Of a stretch of DNA of 64,000 nt, positions 18,383 through 27,083 are shown piece after piece. Under the pieces are notes generated by a model. That model had not been told where the DNA came from. It made no database searches and worked only from the letters and a program-made list of their open reading frames with translations. The stretch comes from Streptomyces griseus subsp. griseus (lineage in GTDB: Bacteria; Actinomycetota; Actinomycetes; Streptomycetales; Streptomycetaceae), in assembly GCF_003610995.1 (NCBI RefSeq), contig NZ_CP032543.1:1922001-1986000 (forward strand), read 5' to 3'. Made by a program: the position numbers and the translations under genes. Positions within the stretch are counted from its first letter, which is position 1. The number at the start of each line of letters is the position of its first letter.

Positions 18383-19068
18383 CCATCCGCGTGATCATCG
18401 TCGACGACCAGGCCATGGTGCGGGCGGGGTTCGCGGCGCTGCTGTCGGCGCAGAGCGACATCGACGTGGTCGGCGAGGCGGCGGACGGCCGGCAGGGCGT
18501 GGAGGTCAGCCGTCATCAGCACCCGGATGTGGTCCTGATGGATGTGCGGATGCCGGAGATGGACGGACTGGCCGCCGCCCGCGAGCTGTTGAACCCGCCG
18601 GTCGGGGTGGTGCACCGGCCGAAGGTGCTGATGCTGACCACGTTCGACGTGGACGACTATGTGTACGAGGCGCTCCGCGCCGGGGCCTCCGGGTTCCTGC
18701 TGAAGGACGCCCCGCCCGCCGATCTGATCGCGGCGGTACGAGTGGTGGCGGCGGGCGACGCGCTGCTGGCGCCGTCGGTGACGCGGCGGCTGATCGCGGA
18801 CTTCGCGGCACAGCGGCCCTCGGGGGCGACGCGCGGCGGCCAGGCCCTGCGGCTGAACGGTCTGACGCCGCGCGAGACGGAGGTGCTGGAGCTGATCGCC
18901 CGGGGGCTGTCGAACCAGGAGATCGCGGGGCGGCTGGTGCTGGCCGAGCAGACCGTGAAGACGCACATCGGGCGGGTGCTGGCCAAGCTGGACCTGCGGG
19001 ACCGGGCGCAGGCGGTGATCTTCGCGTACGAGTCGGGGCTCGTGACGCCGGGGGACGCGGGAGTCTGA
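18379..19068 (+). CDS. NarL/LuxR-type response regulator
   Basis: 229 residues. The receiver domain has the acidic pair DD (9-10), phosphoacceptor Asp55 in VVLMDVRMPEMDG, Thr/Lys switch residues (LMLTTFD, FLLKDAP) and a C-terminal LuxR HTH: LTPRETEVLELIARGLSNQEIAGRLVLAEQTVKTHIGRVLAKL. The start is GTG 18379, overlapping the kinase stop. It probably controls the neighbouring hydrolase-acyltransferase pair and its own operon; the shared decamer on both sides supports this but does not prove it. Confidence 0.96.
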   Translation: MTIRVIIVDDQAMVRAGFAALLSAQSDIDVVGEAADGRQGVEVSRHQHPDVVLMDVRMPEMDGLAAARELLNPPVGVVHRPKVLMLTTFDVDDYVYEALRAGASGFLLKDAPPADLIAAVRVVAAGDALLAPSVTRRLIADFAAQRPSGATRGGQALRLNGLTPRETEVLELIARGLSNQEIAGRLVLAEQTVKTHIGRVLAKLDLRDRAQAVIFAYESGLVTPGDAGV

Positions 19069-19120
19069 CCCCCGGCCCCGGGGGCGCCCTCCTCCGTACG
19101 GAGCCGTCTCCTCCACCCCC

Positions 19121-19130
19121 TACCCCAGTA
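19121..19130 (+). promoter_or_regulatory. Decamer TACCCCAGTA upstream of the second DUF1023 gene
   Basis: Exact match, in inverted orientation, to the element at 16928-16937. It sits 103 nt before the DUF1023 start in the 165-bp gap after the response regulator. Confidence 0.45.
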
Positions 19131-19233
19131 GCATCCCGCAGTTGGCTCCCCGGTGTGACGCTCCCTCACCCGTCTTCTTCCTACCTTCCTCACGTTCGCG
19201 CCGCTCGGTGCGGCAGCGGAGAGGGAGGGAACG

Positions 19234-20292
19234 ATGCGCCGATACGCGCGGACCATGGTCGCGTTCGCACTGGCCACGAGCGTGGTGACGGGGACGGCCG
19301 GCTGGGTTTCGGGGGATGCGCAGCAGACGCTGACCGGGCCGCCGCCGGGCACCACGTCGTGGCGGGCGGACCGGGTGCTGGGGTCGAGGCTGCCGGATCC
19401 GGCGCGCGCGACTCCCACGGAAGTCGCGGCGTTCTTCCGCCGTTTGAGCACGGCCGAGCAGCAACTCCTGCTCCTCCGCCACCCGTCCGTCGTCGGCAAC
19501 CTCGACGGCGCCCCGCTGGAGCTGCGCTACCGAGCGAACTCCCTCGCCCTGACCGCCACCGACGACCCTCGCTACCGCTCGCTCGCCGCAGCCGGCCGCC
19601 GGATCCTCGCGTTCGACCCGCGAGGACGCGGCCAGGTCGCCGAGGTCTTCGGGGAGCTGCGCTCGGCACGCCGGGTCTCGGTGGTCGTGCCCGGCTCCGA
19701 CAACGACGCCGGGACCTTCGACCGGGCCAACGATGTGTACGGGACGCCCGCCGGTATGGCCAAGTCCCTGTACGCGGAGGCAGGTCCGGGCACCGCCGTC
19801 ATCGCCTGGACCGGGTACACCACCCCCGTGGGCGTCGGCATCGACGCCGCGACCGGGCGGCTCGCGGAGGCGGGCGCGGGGCGGCTGACCCGGTTCGTGG
19901 AGGGGCTGGTGGCGGACGGGCTGCCCGAGCCCGCCGTCTTCTGCCACAGTTACGGCTCCGTCGTCTGCGGGCTAGCCGCGCACCGGCTGCCCGCCACCGA
20001 CCTGGTGGTTCTCGGCTCCCCCGGGATGCGGGCCGACGATGTGGACGCGCTGCGGACCCGGGCGACGGTGTGGGCGGCGAAGGACCCGACCGACTGGATC
20101 GACGACGTGCCGAGCGTGCGGTTCGCCGGGCTAGGCCACGGCACCGACCCCACGGACCCGGCCTTCGGAGCCCGTCGTATACCGGCCGACGAAGCCCGGG
20201 GCCACACCGGCTACTTCACCCCGGGCACGGACTCGCTCCGGACCTTCGCGTCGATCGCACGGGGGACCTCGGTGGGAGGCGCACCCCGATGA
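19234..20292 (+). CDS. DUF1023 alpha/beta-hydrolase, secreted (paralogue B)
   Basis: 352 residues with an N-terminal signal (RRYARTMVAFALATSVVTGTAGWVSG). The nucleophile elbow FCHSYGSVVCG places Ser239; HGTDPTDPAFGARRIP and GHTGYFTPGTDSL near the end carry the likely catalytic His. ATG 19234 is preceded by a very strong GAGGGAGGGA. Its stop overlaps the acyltransferase start (ATGA), so hydrolase and acyltransferase are made together. This suggests a pair that removes and adds acyl groups on an envelope molecule; this is inference. It is paralogous to 14632-15840. Confidence 0.87.
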   Translation: MRRYARTMVAFALATSVVTGTAGWVSGDAQQTLTGPPPGTTSWRADRVLGSRLPDPARATPTEVAAFFRRLSTAEQQLLLLRHPSVVGNLDGAPLELRYRANSLALTATDDPRYRSLAAAGRRILAFDPRGRGQVAEVFGELRSARRVSVVVPGSDNDAGTFDRANDVYGTPAGMAKSLYAEAGPGTAVIAWTGYTTPVGVGIDAATGRLAEAGAGRLTRFVEGLVADGLPEPAVFCHSYGSVVCGLAAHRLPATDLVVLGSPGMRADDVDALRTRATVWAAKDPTDWIDDVPSVRFAGLGHGTDPTDPAFGARRIPADEARGHTGYFTPGTDSLRTFASIARGTSVGGAPR

Positions 20293-21548
20293 AGTCCCGT
20301 ACACACACCCGTACGCAGGCCCCTGCCCGCACCCGTGCCCATGAGCTCGCCGCCCGCGTCGAGGCCGCCACCCCCGCGCACCGGGACCGGGCCGTCGACG
20401 GCCTGCGCGCCCTCGCGCTCCTCGCCGTGCCGCTCGGGCACTGGATGCTGGGCGGCTTCCGTCTCGACGAGGACGGCCTGCACAACGCGAGCCCGCTCTC
20501 GACGTTCGGCGCCTTCGCCCCGCTCAGCTGGGTGCTCCAGATGCTGGGGATCTTCTTCCTGGTCGGCGGGTACGCCTCGGTCCTCTCCTACCACCGCCGC
20601 CCCTCGACCACGGCGGCCTGGCTGCGCGGGCGGCTGGTCCGGCTCGGCAGGCCGGTGCTCGGGGTGACCGCTGTGTGGGCGGTGCTGCTGGCCGCGCTGT
20701 CCTGGCTCGGCGTGCCGGGCGGCACCCTGCGTACAGGGTCGACGCTGGTGATCCAGCCGCTCTGGTTCGTCGGGGTGTACACCCTGGTCACCGCGCTCAC
20801 CCCGCTCTGCATACGACTGGCGCGGAAGCTCGGCGGATGGGCGGCGCTGCCACTGCTGGGGTCGGTCGCGGTGGTGGACTTCCTGCGGTACGGGCCGTTC
20901 GCCGAGGGGATGCCGTCCTGGCTGAGCGTGCTGAACATCCTGCCGGGGTGGCTCTTCGCCTATCAGCTCGGTGTCTCGTGGGGCGAGGGGCGGATCGGGA
21001 AGCGGGGGGCGCGGCTGCTGCTCGTCGGGGGCGGGGTGCTCTTCGCGGTACTGCTGCTGGCGTTCCACTACCCGGCGTCGATGGTCGGGGTACCGGGCGA
21101 GGCGCGGACCAACTCGCACCCGCCGTCGCTGCTGGTGGTGGCGCTGGCGGCGGCGCAGAGCGGGGCGGCGATCCTGGTGCGGGACCGGCTGGGGCGGGCG
21201 TTGCGCAGGCCGCTGCTGTGGGCGCCGGTCGTCGTGGTCAACCTGTCGGCGATGACCATCCTGTGCTGGCACCAGAGCGCGATGCTGGCCGCCGCCGTCC
21301 CGGCCTCGCTGCTGGACGGAGGTACGGCGGCGGTGGCGGGGCTGACGGCCGGGCCGGACACGGTGGGCTGGGTGCTGGCCCGGACCGCGTGGCTGCCGGT
21401 GTTCGCCGGGCTGCTGGTGCTGATAGCCCGGTACGCCCGCCGCTTCGACGCCCCGTGGAAGACGGACACGCGCGCCGCCAGCGCCCGCCGCGCGCTGGCG
21501 GGGGTGCTGGCGGCGGGGTTCGCGGTGTTCGCACTGGGGCTGGCGTGA
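20289..21548 (+). CDS. Acyltransferase-3 family membrane protein
   Basis: 419 residues with about 10 membrane helices. The family motif appears early: DRAVDGLRALALLAVPLGHWML, with His and nearby Arg residues that define AT3 enzymes. PLWFVGVYTLVTALTPL and FLVGGYASVLSYHRR follow. AT3 proteins transfer acetyl or longer acyl groups to sugars or lipids at the membrane. ATG 20289 overlaps the DUF1023 stop by 4 nt. The ORF is open far upstream in this frame, but that part is antisense-like noise over the previous gene. The acceptor is unknown. Confidence 0.9.
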   Translation: MKSRTHTRTQAPARTRAHELAARVEAATPAHRDRAVDGLRALALLAVPLGHWMLGGFRLDEDGLHNASPLSTFGAFAPLSWVLQMLGIFFLVGGYASVLSYHRRPSTTAAWLRGRLVRLGRPVLGVTAVWAVLLAALSWLGVPGGTLRTGSTLVIQPLWFVGVYTLVTALTPLCIRLARKLGGWAALPLLGSVAVVDFLRYGPFAEGMPSWLSVLNILPGWLFAYQLGVSWGEGRIGKRGARLLLVGGGVLFAVLLLAFHYPASMVGVPGEARTNSHPPSLLVVALAAAQSGAAILVRDRLGRALRRPLLWAPVVVVNLSAMTILCWHQSAMLAAAVPASLLDGGTAAVAGLTAGPDTVGWVLARTAWLPVFAGLLVLIARYARRFDAPWKTDTRAASARRALAGVLAAGFAVFALGLA

Positions 21549-21646
21549 ACGAGAGCCGGCGCGAGGGGGGCGGGCCCTTGGTCGTGATGACCTTCATGAA
21601 CCAGGCGATGACCACGTGGCCGGCCGTGGGCGCCCCCTCGCCGCGC

Positions 21647-22686
<1,040 letters not shown>

Positions 22687-22687
<1 letters not shown>

Positions 22688-23199
22688 CAGGCGCTGTGCC
22701 TCTCCGGCGCCGTGCGGGCGCCAGCGTAGAACTCGATCTTGTGGTCGAGGACGGCGAGGGTGTCGTGGAGCTCCGCGATCCGGGTGATCACATCGCGGCG
22801 GGTCGACTCCAGCAGCTCCTGGCGCGCCTCGAAGGTGGACTCGCCCTCACGCAGCAGCTCGGCGTACCGCACCATGTCGGCGACGGGCATCCCGGTCAGC
22901 CGCAGCTTGCCGACGAAGACCAGCCAGTCCAGGTCGCGGTTGGAGAAGCGGCGCTGGCCGGTGTGCGAGCGGTCGACGTGGGGCATCAGCCCGATCCGTT
23001 CGTACCAGCGGAGGGTGTGCGCGGAGAGCCCGGTGAAGGCGACGACCTCGCTGATCGTGTAGCTGTCCTTGCCCGCGGGCCGGGGGTGCGGCTTGGGAAG
23101 CGCCGTACAGGCGTTCACCCCCGAGGAGGGCTGCGGCTGTCGTGGCCTGCTGGTCGCGGTCGCGGGAGTGCTCCGGGAGGTTCCGTCGATCACCGTCAT
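22687..23199 (-). CDS. MerR-family regulator of the aldo/keto reductase operon
   Basis: About 170 residues. The winged HTH begins after a 42-residue disordered leader: YTISEVVAFTGLSAHTLRWYERIGLMPHVDRSHTGQRRFSNRDL, the MerR DNA-binding unit. A coiled-coil dimer helix follows. There is no cysteine cluster in the C-terminal part, so it is not an obvious metal sensor; small-molecule or redox sensing is more likely. The start could be ATG 23199 or GTG 23208; both are in frame. A palindrome sits directly upstream, in the spacer position expected for MerR promoters. Confidence 0.88.
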
Positions 23200-23216
23200 G
23201 TCCTCCACGCTAAATC

Positions 23217-23234
23217 CTTGGAGTGCACTCGAAG
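23217..23234 (-). promoter_or_regulatory. MerR-type operator CTTGGAGTGCACTCGAAG
   Basis: 18-bp inverted repeat with one mismatch and a perfect GAGTGCACTC core. It lies between a -35-like CTTGCT and a -10-like GATTTA (minus strand) just before the MerR start, as in MerR-activated promoters with long spacers. Confidence 0.65.
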
Positions 23235-23261
23235 CAAGCGAGGCCGAGGGGAATCGGCAAG

Positions 23262-23337
23262 ATCAGCGAGATCGGACCGGATCAGCCGTATCAGCTGAAT
23301 CGGTCGGATCGGCCGGATCGGTCGGATCAGCCGGAAG
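23262..23337. repeat. Degenerate 10-bp repeats of GGATCGGYCG type
   Basis: Around eight imperfect copies of a GGATCGG/GATCAG unit fill the gap between the MerR gene and the next gene. No coding potential is seen. It may be a simple-sequence expansion. Confidence 0.6.
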
Positions 23338-23343
23338 GGGACG

Positions 23344-23904
23344 TCACAGTTCTTCCTCCGCCCTGGACAGCGCCTCGGTGATCACCCGGGTGGCGAAGTC
23401 CGGGTCGTCGGTGATGCGGTTGATGTGCTCCGCGAGCAGGAAGGCGGTGGCCTCCAGAGGGGTCATCTCCGCCTCCGTCCAGTCGCCGTACTGCTTGCGC
23501 CAGAGGCTGGGGCTCAGGCCGGTGCCCGCGGCGATGACCAGACCGGCCATGGTGGGGACGGCCTCGGGGCGGATGCTCTTGGGCATCATGCGCATCGAAG
23601 CCACCAGGGTCGGGACCACGTACTCGACGACGTCCTTGTCGTGGTCCTCGTGGGCCTTACGCAGCCAGGTCATGAACATGTAGATCAGCGTGCAGACGCC
23701 GTCCAGCAGGTCCTCGGCCCCGTCGGGACCCAGCGACTCGGTGAACTGCGCCATCATCGCCCGCTGTTCGGCATCGGCGTCGGCATCGTCCTCCGGGCCG
23801 CCCGCGTGGATGCTCCGGAGCCGGGAGTCGATCAGCATGAGTGCCGCGCCCACGTCGCCGGCGGGAGCGTGCTGGGGGCCGTAGGCCGATGGCACGGTTG
23901 ACAC
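23344..23904 (-). CDS. Hypothetical helical protein
   Basis: 186 residues, not recognised. GTG 23904 is chosen because AGAGGAGG lies 5-6 nt upstream; an in-frame GTG at 23991 is weaker. The N-terminal part is Pro/Ala-rich; the rest is predicted helical, with an acidic patch (GGPEDDADADAEQ), a short hydrophobic helix (GVCTLIYMFMTWLR) and TPLEATAFLLAEHINRITDD near the end. There is no signal peptide. It is divergent from the serine hydrolase. No function is proposed. Confidence 0.65.
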   Translation of the reverse strand: MSTVPSAYGPQHAPAGDVGAALMLIDSRLRSIHAGGPEDDADADAEQRAMMAQFTESLGPDGAEDLLDGVCTLIYMFMTWLRKAHEDHDKDVVEYVVPTLVASMRMMPKSIRPEAVPTMAGLVIAAGTGLSPSLWRKQYGDWTEAEMTPLEATAFLLAEHINRITDDPDFATRVITEALSRAEEEL

Positions 23905-24041
23905 GGAAGCCTCCTCTGGCGGCTGCGGTGCGCAGCGCTTCGCCTCCGCACAGTAGTCGGCCGAGTCGGTGGGAGTGGGTGACTTCGTCACCTTTCGGAC
24001 GCGGTACGGGGGCCGCTGCCGTGAACGTTAGGCTCGGGTCC

Positions 24042-24857
24042 ATGGAGAGCTTGCGGATCATCGACACCTGGCCCGTCCCGACCGCGGCGGCCGCCGTCGT
24101 ACGGGCGGACGGCACCGTCCTCGGGACGCACGGCCCGACCTCCCACCGCTTCCCCCTCGCCTCGGTCACCAAGCCGCTCGCGGCCTACGCGGCGCTGGTG
24201 GCGTACGAGGAAGGGGCCGTGGAGCTGGACGAGCCGGCCGGGCCCGAGGGTTCCACGGTCCGCCACCTCCTGGCCCACACCAGCGGCCTCGCCTTCGACG
24301 AGCACCGGGTGACGGCTCCGCCCGGCGAGCGCCGCCTCTACTCCAACGCGGGCTTCGAGGTGCTGGGCGACCACATCGCCAAGGCGTCCGATATCCCGTT
24401 CGCGGAGTACCTGCGCCAGGCCGTCCTGGAGCCGTTGACCATGACGTCCACGGGCCTGGACGGCTCCCCCGCCCGCGACGGCGTCTCCACCGTGGACGAC
24501 CTGGTCCGCTTCGCCGCCGAGGTGCAGGCCCCCCGCCTGCTCGACCCCCGTACGGTCCTCGAAGCCCAGAGCGTCGTCCACCCGGGTCTCAAGGGCGTCC
24601 TGCCGGGCTACGGCCACCAGAGCCCGAACGACTGGGGCCTCGGCTTCGAGATCCGCGACTCCAAGTCCCCGCACTGGACGGGCGCTTCCTCCTCCCCGGC
24701 GACCTTCGGCCACTTCGGCCAGTCGGGCACGTTCCTGTGGATCGACCCGGTGGCCGGGGTCGCCTGCGTGGCGCTGACCGACCGGGCCTTCGGGCCGTGG
24801 GCGACGGAGGCGTGGCCCCCGTTCACGGACGCGGTCCTGTCGGAGGTCGCGGGCTGA
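24042..24857 (+). CDS. Serine hydrolase, beta-lactamase/class C family
   Basis: 271 residues with the three motifs of penicillin-recognising enzymes: SxxK as SVTK (Ser41, Lys44), Tyr100-Ser-Asn as the YxN motif, and HFGQSG near residue 230 as the third (KTG-equivalent) motif. No signal peptide is visible, so it is probably a cytoplasmic esterase or peptidase rather than a true beta-lactamase. ATG 24042 is the likely start; GTG 24021 is an in-frame alternative and neither has a strong ribosome site. Its 3' end overlaps the antisense stub of an anti-sigma-like gene. Confidence 0.83.
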   Translation: MESLRIIDTWPVPTAAAAVVRADGTVLGTHGPTSHRFPLASVTKPLAAYAALVAYEEGAVELDEPAGPEGSTVRHLLAHTSGLAFDEHRVTAPPGERRLYSNAGFEVLGDHIAKASDIPFAEYLRQAVLEPLTMTSTGLDGSPARDGVSTVDDLVRFAAEVQAPRLLDPRTVLEAQSVVHPGLKGVLPGYGHQSPNDWGLGFEIRDSKSPHWTGASSSPATFGHFGQSGTFLWIDPVAGVACVALTDRAFGPWATEAWPPFTDAVLSEVAG

Positions 24858-25118
24858 ACCGGGCGCGGTCGCCCGTCGCGTTCCTCCGGTCGACGCACTC
24901 GAACCACACCGCCTTCCCCGTTCCGTCCCAGGGCTTCACCACACCCCAGTCGCCGGTGACGGCTTTGACCAGAATCAACCCCCGCCCACCGTCGTCGAGT
25001 TCGTCGCGCCGGATCGCGAGCGGGATCGCCGGGCAGCTGTCCGTGGCCTCCGCCCGCGACCTCCGCGCGTGGGCCGTCCCCGGTCGGCAGCCGGAAGATG
25101 AAGGCCTGGCAGCGGCGA
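24823..25118 (-). pseudogene. C-terminal stub of an RsbW-like ATP-binding protein, frameshifted
   Basis: The minus strand encodes RRDELDDGGRGLILVKAV and WDGTGKAVWFECVDRR, the G-box end of HATPase_c regulators abundant in Streptomyces. A preceding segment (RRCQAFIFRLPTGDGPRAE) lies in another frame. The shift coincides with two adjacent 13-bp near-copies, 25041-25053 and 25054-25066 (11 of 13 identical); removing one restores a continuous frame. The N-terminal half of the domain is absent: DUF397 sequence on the opposite strand begins where it should continue. The gene is therefore truncated and frameshifted. Confidence 0.75.
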
Positions 25119-25119
25119 C

Positions 25120-25285
25120 CGGGCACGTGCCGCACCACGGCCACAACGGCGGCGAGTGCGTCGAGATGGCCCCCCTCTGCGGCTCCGTCCCCGTCCGGGA
25201 CAGCGAGAACCCCACCGGCCCCGCCATCACCATCGGCGCCCCCGCGTGGCAGGCGTTCGTCGACGGCCTGCACCGAGATGCCACG
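25120..25285 (+). pseudogene. DUF397 stub
   Basis: The plus strand reads HNGGECVEMA, then SVPVRDSENPTGPAITIG and AWQAFVDGL, the second half of a DUF397 protein (usual pattern: GGxCVEVA, VRDSKDPxGPxL, WxxFVxxV). The first half, with the W-KSSxS motif, is missing and no start or ribosome site is present. In intact Streptomyces loci DUF397 follows an Xre/Scr1-type regulator divergent from an RsbW-like gene, so the deletion removed the regulator and both 5' halves. Confidence 0.72.
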
Positions 25286-25345
25286 CTCACCGAGCAACAA
25301 CCGGCGGTGCGGAGGCGAGTCGCCCCCACACCGCTGCTGCTGCTG

Positions 25346-25546
25346 TCAGAGATCGGCAGCCGCCCGCTTCCGCCGCCGTTCCTTGACGAGATCAACGGCC
25401 AGCCCCACCACGCAGAACGTTCCGAACACCCCTCCGAGCACCCTGAGGCAAGCAGAAGAGCCCGAACTCGCCGCTGTCCAGTAGCCGGAGATGGCCAGCA
25501 GCACGATGTAGCCGGGCGACTCGACGGCCCACCATCTCCTGGTCAC
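25346..25546 (-). CDS. Small two-helix membrane protein
   Basis: 66 residues: GYIVLLAISGYWTAASSG and LRVLGGVFGTFCVVGLAVDLV are two hydrophobic segments, followed by a basic tail KERRRKRAAADL. It starts with GTG 25546, overlapping the stop of the preceding small gene by 4 nt. The family is not recognised. The overlap with an equally small membrane protein supports a real two-gene unit. Confidence 0.5.
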   Translation of the reverse strand: MTRRWWAVESPGYIVLLAISGYWTAASSGSSACLRVLGGVFGTFCVVGLAVDLVKERRRKRAAADL

Positions 25547-25752
25547 GGCCGGACCTTCCGCCCGGGGCGGCGCATCGTGGGTCCGCCGCGCCGCTTACGC
25601 CGGTCCCTGACCCGCTCCCCGACGGGCGCGGCAGCCCCTCCACCCGCGAGCGGCGGCAGCGCCTGACGCGCCCAGCCGTCCGCAGGCAGGGCGGCCACCG
25701 CAGCGGCCACGCCCAGGACACCGATGATGATCAACACATCGGACAGCTTCAC
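25543..25752 (-). CDS. Small one-helix membrane protein
   Basis: 69 residues: VKLSDVLIIIGVLGVAAAVAAL is a membrane helix; the rest is basic (RVRDRRKRRGG, RRPGRKVRP). The start is GTG 25752 with GAGGGGG upstream, a good ribosome site. It is coupled to the following 66-residue membrane protein. No family is recognised. Either could be an accessory subunit; nothing nearby identifies a partner. Confidence 0.55.
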   Translation of the reverse strand: MKLSDVLIIIGVLGVAAAVAALPADGWARQALPPLAGGGAAAPVGERVRDRRKRRGGPTMRRPGRKVRP

Positions 25753-25779
25753 CGTTCGCCCCCTCAAGCTCCGGACAGG

Positions 25780-26115
25780 TCACACTCCGGGCGGCGGAAG
25801 CGCGATGCGTCGCCCCTGACCGAACTCCTCGGTCTCATCATCGCCGAAGACCGCGAACGCGCCTGCGGGGATCCCGGGCAGCGTGGCCACGCGGGACGCC
25901 ACCGCCAGGAGTTCTTCGTCAGCGGCTCCGGTGACGAGGAAGACGTAGGCGTCCTCGTGTTCCTCGCCCTCGTCGTGGACTTCGATACCGCCCTCGTCCT
26001 CCAGGCCGACCAGGAAGTCCTCGACCCGGTCGATCCAGGGGTACGGGGTGGAGCCGTCCGGCGGGTCCGGCGTCGGCGGCATCGGCACGTGTATCTCGAC
26101 AATGGTGACGGTCAC
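25780..26115 (-). CDS. Hypothetical acidic protein
   Basis: About 111 residues from GTG 26115 (VTVTIVEIHVPMPPTPDPP...). The middle is very acidic (VGLEDEGGIEVHDEGEEHEDAYVFLVTGAADEELLAVA), followed by VATLPGIPAGAFAVFGDDETEEFGQGRRIALPP. It has no signal peptide and no membrane segment. It lies 27 nt before the small membrane genes on the same strand and may be their operon partner. Not recognised; the start is uncertain because the ribosome site is weak. Confidence 0.5.
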   Translation of the reverse strand: MTVTIVEIHVPMPPTPDPPDGSTPYPWIDRVEDFLVGLEDEGGIEVHDEGEEHEDAYVFLVTGAADEELLAVASRVATLPGIPAGAFAVFGDDETEEFGQGRRIALPPPGV

Positions 26116-26174
26116 AGGGACATACTGCCCGCTGGTGCCACCGCCGCCCGTGTGAGGGCTCGCGCCGACCGCCG

Positions 26175-26831
26175 TCAGCGCAGCTCCCACACCAGCAGCT
26201 CCGCCGCCCCCGCCACCGCAGCAGCTTCCAGATCCTCCGCGCCCGTGATCCGGGCCGCGTCACCAGGGCCCAACTCCTCACCCTCCACGGCGACTCGGCC
26301 CCGTACCACGTGCACGTACAGGCGCACCGCGTCCGGCAGCGCCGTGCGTTCGCCCTCCGTCAGGCGGCGGACATGCAGCATCGCACCGGCCTGCGGCAGG
26401 GCGTACGGGGTCGAGTCGGCGATGCCGGTGACGACCGTGTACGCGGGTTCGCCGCCGGACTCCAGGGGGGCCAGCCACATCTGGAGGAACGTCAACGGGC
26501 TCTCGCCGTCGTTGCGTTCGACGTGGCGGACTCCGGCGCCGGCGCTCAGGTGGGCGATGTCCCCGGCCCGTACGACGGTGGAGTGGCCGGCCGAGTCGCG
26601 GTGGGTCAGCTCGCCCTCGACCACCCAGGTGACGATCTCCGTGTGGCTGTGCGGGTGCTCGTCGAATCCCGCGCCCGCTGCCAGGTGTTCCTCGTTGCAG
26701 GCCAGGATCGGGCCGAAGCGGAGGTTGTCGGGGTCGTAGAAGGGGCCGAAGGAGAGGGCGTGCCGGGTCTCGATGCCGGCGTCCGGCTCGCCGCCCCGGT
26801 AGCGGTCATCGGACCGGTGTACGGAAATCAC
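26175..26831 (-). CDS. Pirin-family protein
   Basis: 218 residues, a bicupin. The metal site is HPHSHTEIVTWVVEGELTHRDS in the N-terminal cupin (His, His, His, Glu pattern), preceded by FGPFYDPDNLRFGPILACNEEH. The second cupin is degenerate. Bacterial pirins include quercetin dioxygenases and regulators of pyruvate metabolism. The start is GTG 26831 (VISVHRSDDRYRGGEP); there is no strong ribosome site. A minisatellite separates it from the divergent fasR gene. Confidence 0.88.
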   Translation of the reverse strand: MISVHRSDDRYRGGEPDAGIETRHALSFGPFYDPDNLRFGPILACNEEHLAAGAGFDEHPHSHTEIVTWVVEGELTHRDSAGHSTVVRAGDIAHLSAGAGVRHVERNDGESPLTFLQMWLAPLESGGEPAYTVVTGIADSTPYALPQAGAMLHVRRLTEGERTALPDAVRLYVHVVRGRVAVEGEELGPGDAARITGAEDLEAAAVAGAAELLVWELR

Positions 26832-26896
26832 CTGGCCACGGTAGCCCGGTGACCCCCTTTCCGGGAGCGGCGGCCACCGGGCGGACACACCCCCTA

Positions 26897-27020
26897 CGCA
26901 CCGGGCCGCGTGCTCCCGTACGCCCCGGGCCGGACTCCCCCGCACCCACCGGACCGGACGCTCCCGTGAGGACCGGCCCGGCTGCCCCCGTACGCAACGG
27001 GCAGGACCGCCCGTACCGAC
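26897..27020. repeat. 24-bp minisatellite upstream of fasR
   Basis: About five degenerate copies of a 22-26 bp unit of the form ACCGGRCCGGACKCYCCCGTACG lie in the pirin/fasR gap. The copies differ at several positions, so the array is old. It has no ORF of its own. Confidence 0.6.
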
Positions 27021-27083
27021 CAGTAGGCGAGACCCTCGCCCCACCCCACCGATCCACCGGCCCGATAAGGCAGTCTTGTCCTC

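Noticed and set aside
24608..25300. 230-codon minus-strand frame as an intact gene
   Set aside because: Contains only part of the ATPase motif in frame; the rest is out-of-frame noise over the serine hydrolase.
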